From Micrococcaceae bacterium UBA4005 (lineage in GTDB: Bacteria; Actinomycetota; Actinomycetes; Actinomycetales; Micrococcaceae), in assembly GCA_002384315.1 (NCBI GenBank), contig DGBL01000100.1, positions 1 through 6,440 of the forward strand: a stretch of DNA of 6,440 bases, read 5' to 3'. The notes beneath the pieces are model-generated. The model saw only the letters and a program-made list of their open reading frames with translations. It ran no database searches and was not told where the DNA came from. The number at the start of each line of letters is the position of its first letter. Within the stretch, counting starts at the first letter, position 1. Below, piece by piece: positions 5,770 to 6,440 of this stretch. The translations under genes and the position numbers were made by a program.

Positions 5770-6440
5770 GCTGTTACCTCGTTGGTGTCGTTGCGCTGCT
5801 GTGCGGTGTTTTCGCAGTGATCGGTGTCGGAGCAGGCGAACATGGCCCCGCCCTGGTCATCGATGATGATTTCGTCGAGGTACACCCCCGTGGATCCGCA
5901 GACCTCGCAGGGCAGGTCGAAGCGCTGGGGTTCAAAAGGGTAGTCCTCGAAGCCGAGGCTTTCCACATCGGTGTACGGCGGGATCGCGTATATCCGCTTC
6001 TCCCGTCCTGCGCCGAATAGCTGCAGTGCCGGGCTTTGGTGCATTTTGGGGTTGTCGAAGCTGGGCGTCGGCGAGGGCGCCATAACATACCGGCCGTTCA
6101 CCAGCACCGGGTAGTCGTATGTCTTGGCGATGTGGCCGTACTTGGCGATGTCCTCGTAAAGCTTGACGTACATCAGACCGTATTCCTCGAGGGCATGCAG
6201 CCGTCGGGTCTCGGTTTCGCGCGGTTCCAGCATGCGCAGCGGTTCCGGGATTGGCACCTGGTAGACCAGGATCTGGTTTTCGGTCAGCGGGGTCTCGGGA
6301 ATCCGGTGCCGCGTCTGGATGATCGTCGCCTGGTTCGTGCGGGTTGTGCTCCTAGCCCCTGCAACCTTCTCAAAGAAGGCCCGAATCGAGACAGCGTTGG
6401 TGGTGTCGTCTGCTCCCTGGTCGATGACCTTCAGGGTGTC
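5766..6440 (-). CDS. phnJ: alpha-D-ribose 1-methylphosphonate 5-phosphate C-P lyase PhnJ (5' end outside window)
   Basis: PhnJ is the radical-SAM enzyme that cleaves the C-P bond of ribosyl-1-phosphonate 5-phosphate, releasing the alkane and 5-phosphoribosyl 1,2-cyclic phosphate. The last 224 residues are visible. The frame is open to 6440, and by comparison with E. coli PhnJ (281 aa) about 60 N-terminal residues are missing. A GTG at 6257 is internal valine (QVPIPEP), not the start. Conserved blocks include KVIDQGADDTTNAVSIR, QTRHRIPETPLTE, EPRETETRRLHALEEYG, KLYEDIAKYGHIA, SFDNPKMHQSPALQLFGAG and REKRIYAIPP. The four C-terminal cysteines occur with the E. coli spacing: CEVC (codons 5909 and 5900) and CSDTDHC (codons 5834 and 5816). 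In E. coli these are Cys241, 244, 266 and 272, tied to the metal/cluster and catalysis. The gene appears complete at its C-terminus and active. Confidence 0.97.
   Translation of the reverse strand, partial: DTLKVIDQGADDTTNAVSIRAFFEKVAGARSTTRTNQATIIQTRHRIPETPLTENQILVYQVPIPEPLRMLEPRETETRRLHALEEYGLMYVKLYEDIAKYGHIAKTYDYPVLVNGRYVMAPSPTPSFDNPKMHQSPALQLFGAGREKRIYAIPPYTDVESLGFEDYPFEPQRFDLPCEVCGSTGVYLDEIIIDDQGGAMFACSDTDHCENTAQQRNDTNEVTA

Larger units (their letters stand above)
1786..6440 (-). other. distal half of a C-P lyase (phn) operon: J-K-L-DUF1045-M-N
   Basis: Six genes run in one direction with junctions of -4 (J/K), +3 (K/L), -4 (L/DUF1045), -1 (DUF1045/M) and -4 (M/N) bases. Such spacing implies one transcript with translational coupling. 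The order matches E. coli phnJKLMN except for the DUF1045 gene placed between L and M and the absence of phnO and phnP after phnN. phnGHI, transport genes and the promoter are expected upstream of 6440 but cannot be seen. Confidence 0.9.

Overview
This is a dense, high-GC window in which every convincing gene lies on the minus strand, so transcription runs from position 6440 down to 1. The GC content, the frequent GTG starts, and the asparaginase II / SCP-like / DUF2079 set point to an actinobacterium. Micrococcales (Arthrobacter-like) is the best guess, but that is inference from protein resemblance, not a database result.

Positions 6440 to 1786 are the distal half of a carbon-phosphorus (C-P) lyase operon for phosphonate use. 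In transcription order they hold phnJ (5' end outside the window), phnK, phnL, a DUF1045 2H-type phosphoesterase, phnM and phnN. The genes are packed with ATGA, GTGA or TGATG overlaps or a 3-base gap, a sign of translational coupling. PhnJ is the radical-SAM lyase that breaks the C-P bond. PhnK and PhnL are ATPase-like subunits of the core complex. PhnM removes pyrophosphate from the ribosyl-phosphonate triphosphate. PhnN turns ribose 1,5-bisphosphate into PRPP. No phnP (cyclic-phosphate diesterase) or phnO is present between phnJ and the end of the operon. The DUF1045 protein, with two HxT motifs, is the only candidate here for the missing cyclic-phosphate step.

Positions 1765 to 1 continue on the same strand with only 20- and 38-base gaps. 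They hold a class 3 (Rhizobium etli type) L-asparaginase II, a small bacterial SCP-like protein, and the start of a DUF2079 membrane protein that leaves the window and overlaps the SCP gene by GTGA. These look like genome-backbone genes beside which the phosphonate operon sits. No terminator is visible between phnN and the asparaginase gene, so read-through is plausible.

No RNA gene, mobile element, CRISPR array, attachment site or convincing promoter was found. No intergenic gap exceeds 40 bases. The operon promoter must lie upstream, beyond position 6440. The long plus-strand reading frames are antisense shadows typical of high-GC DNA.
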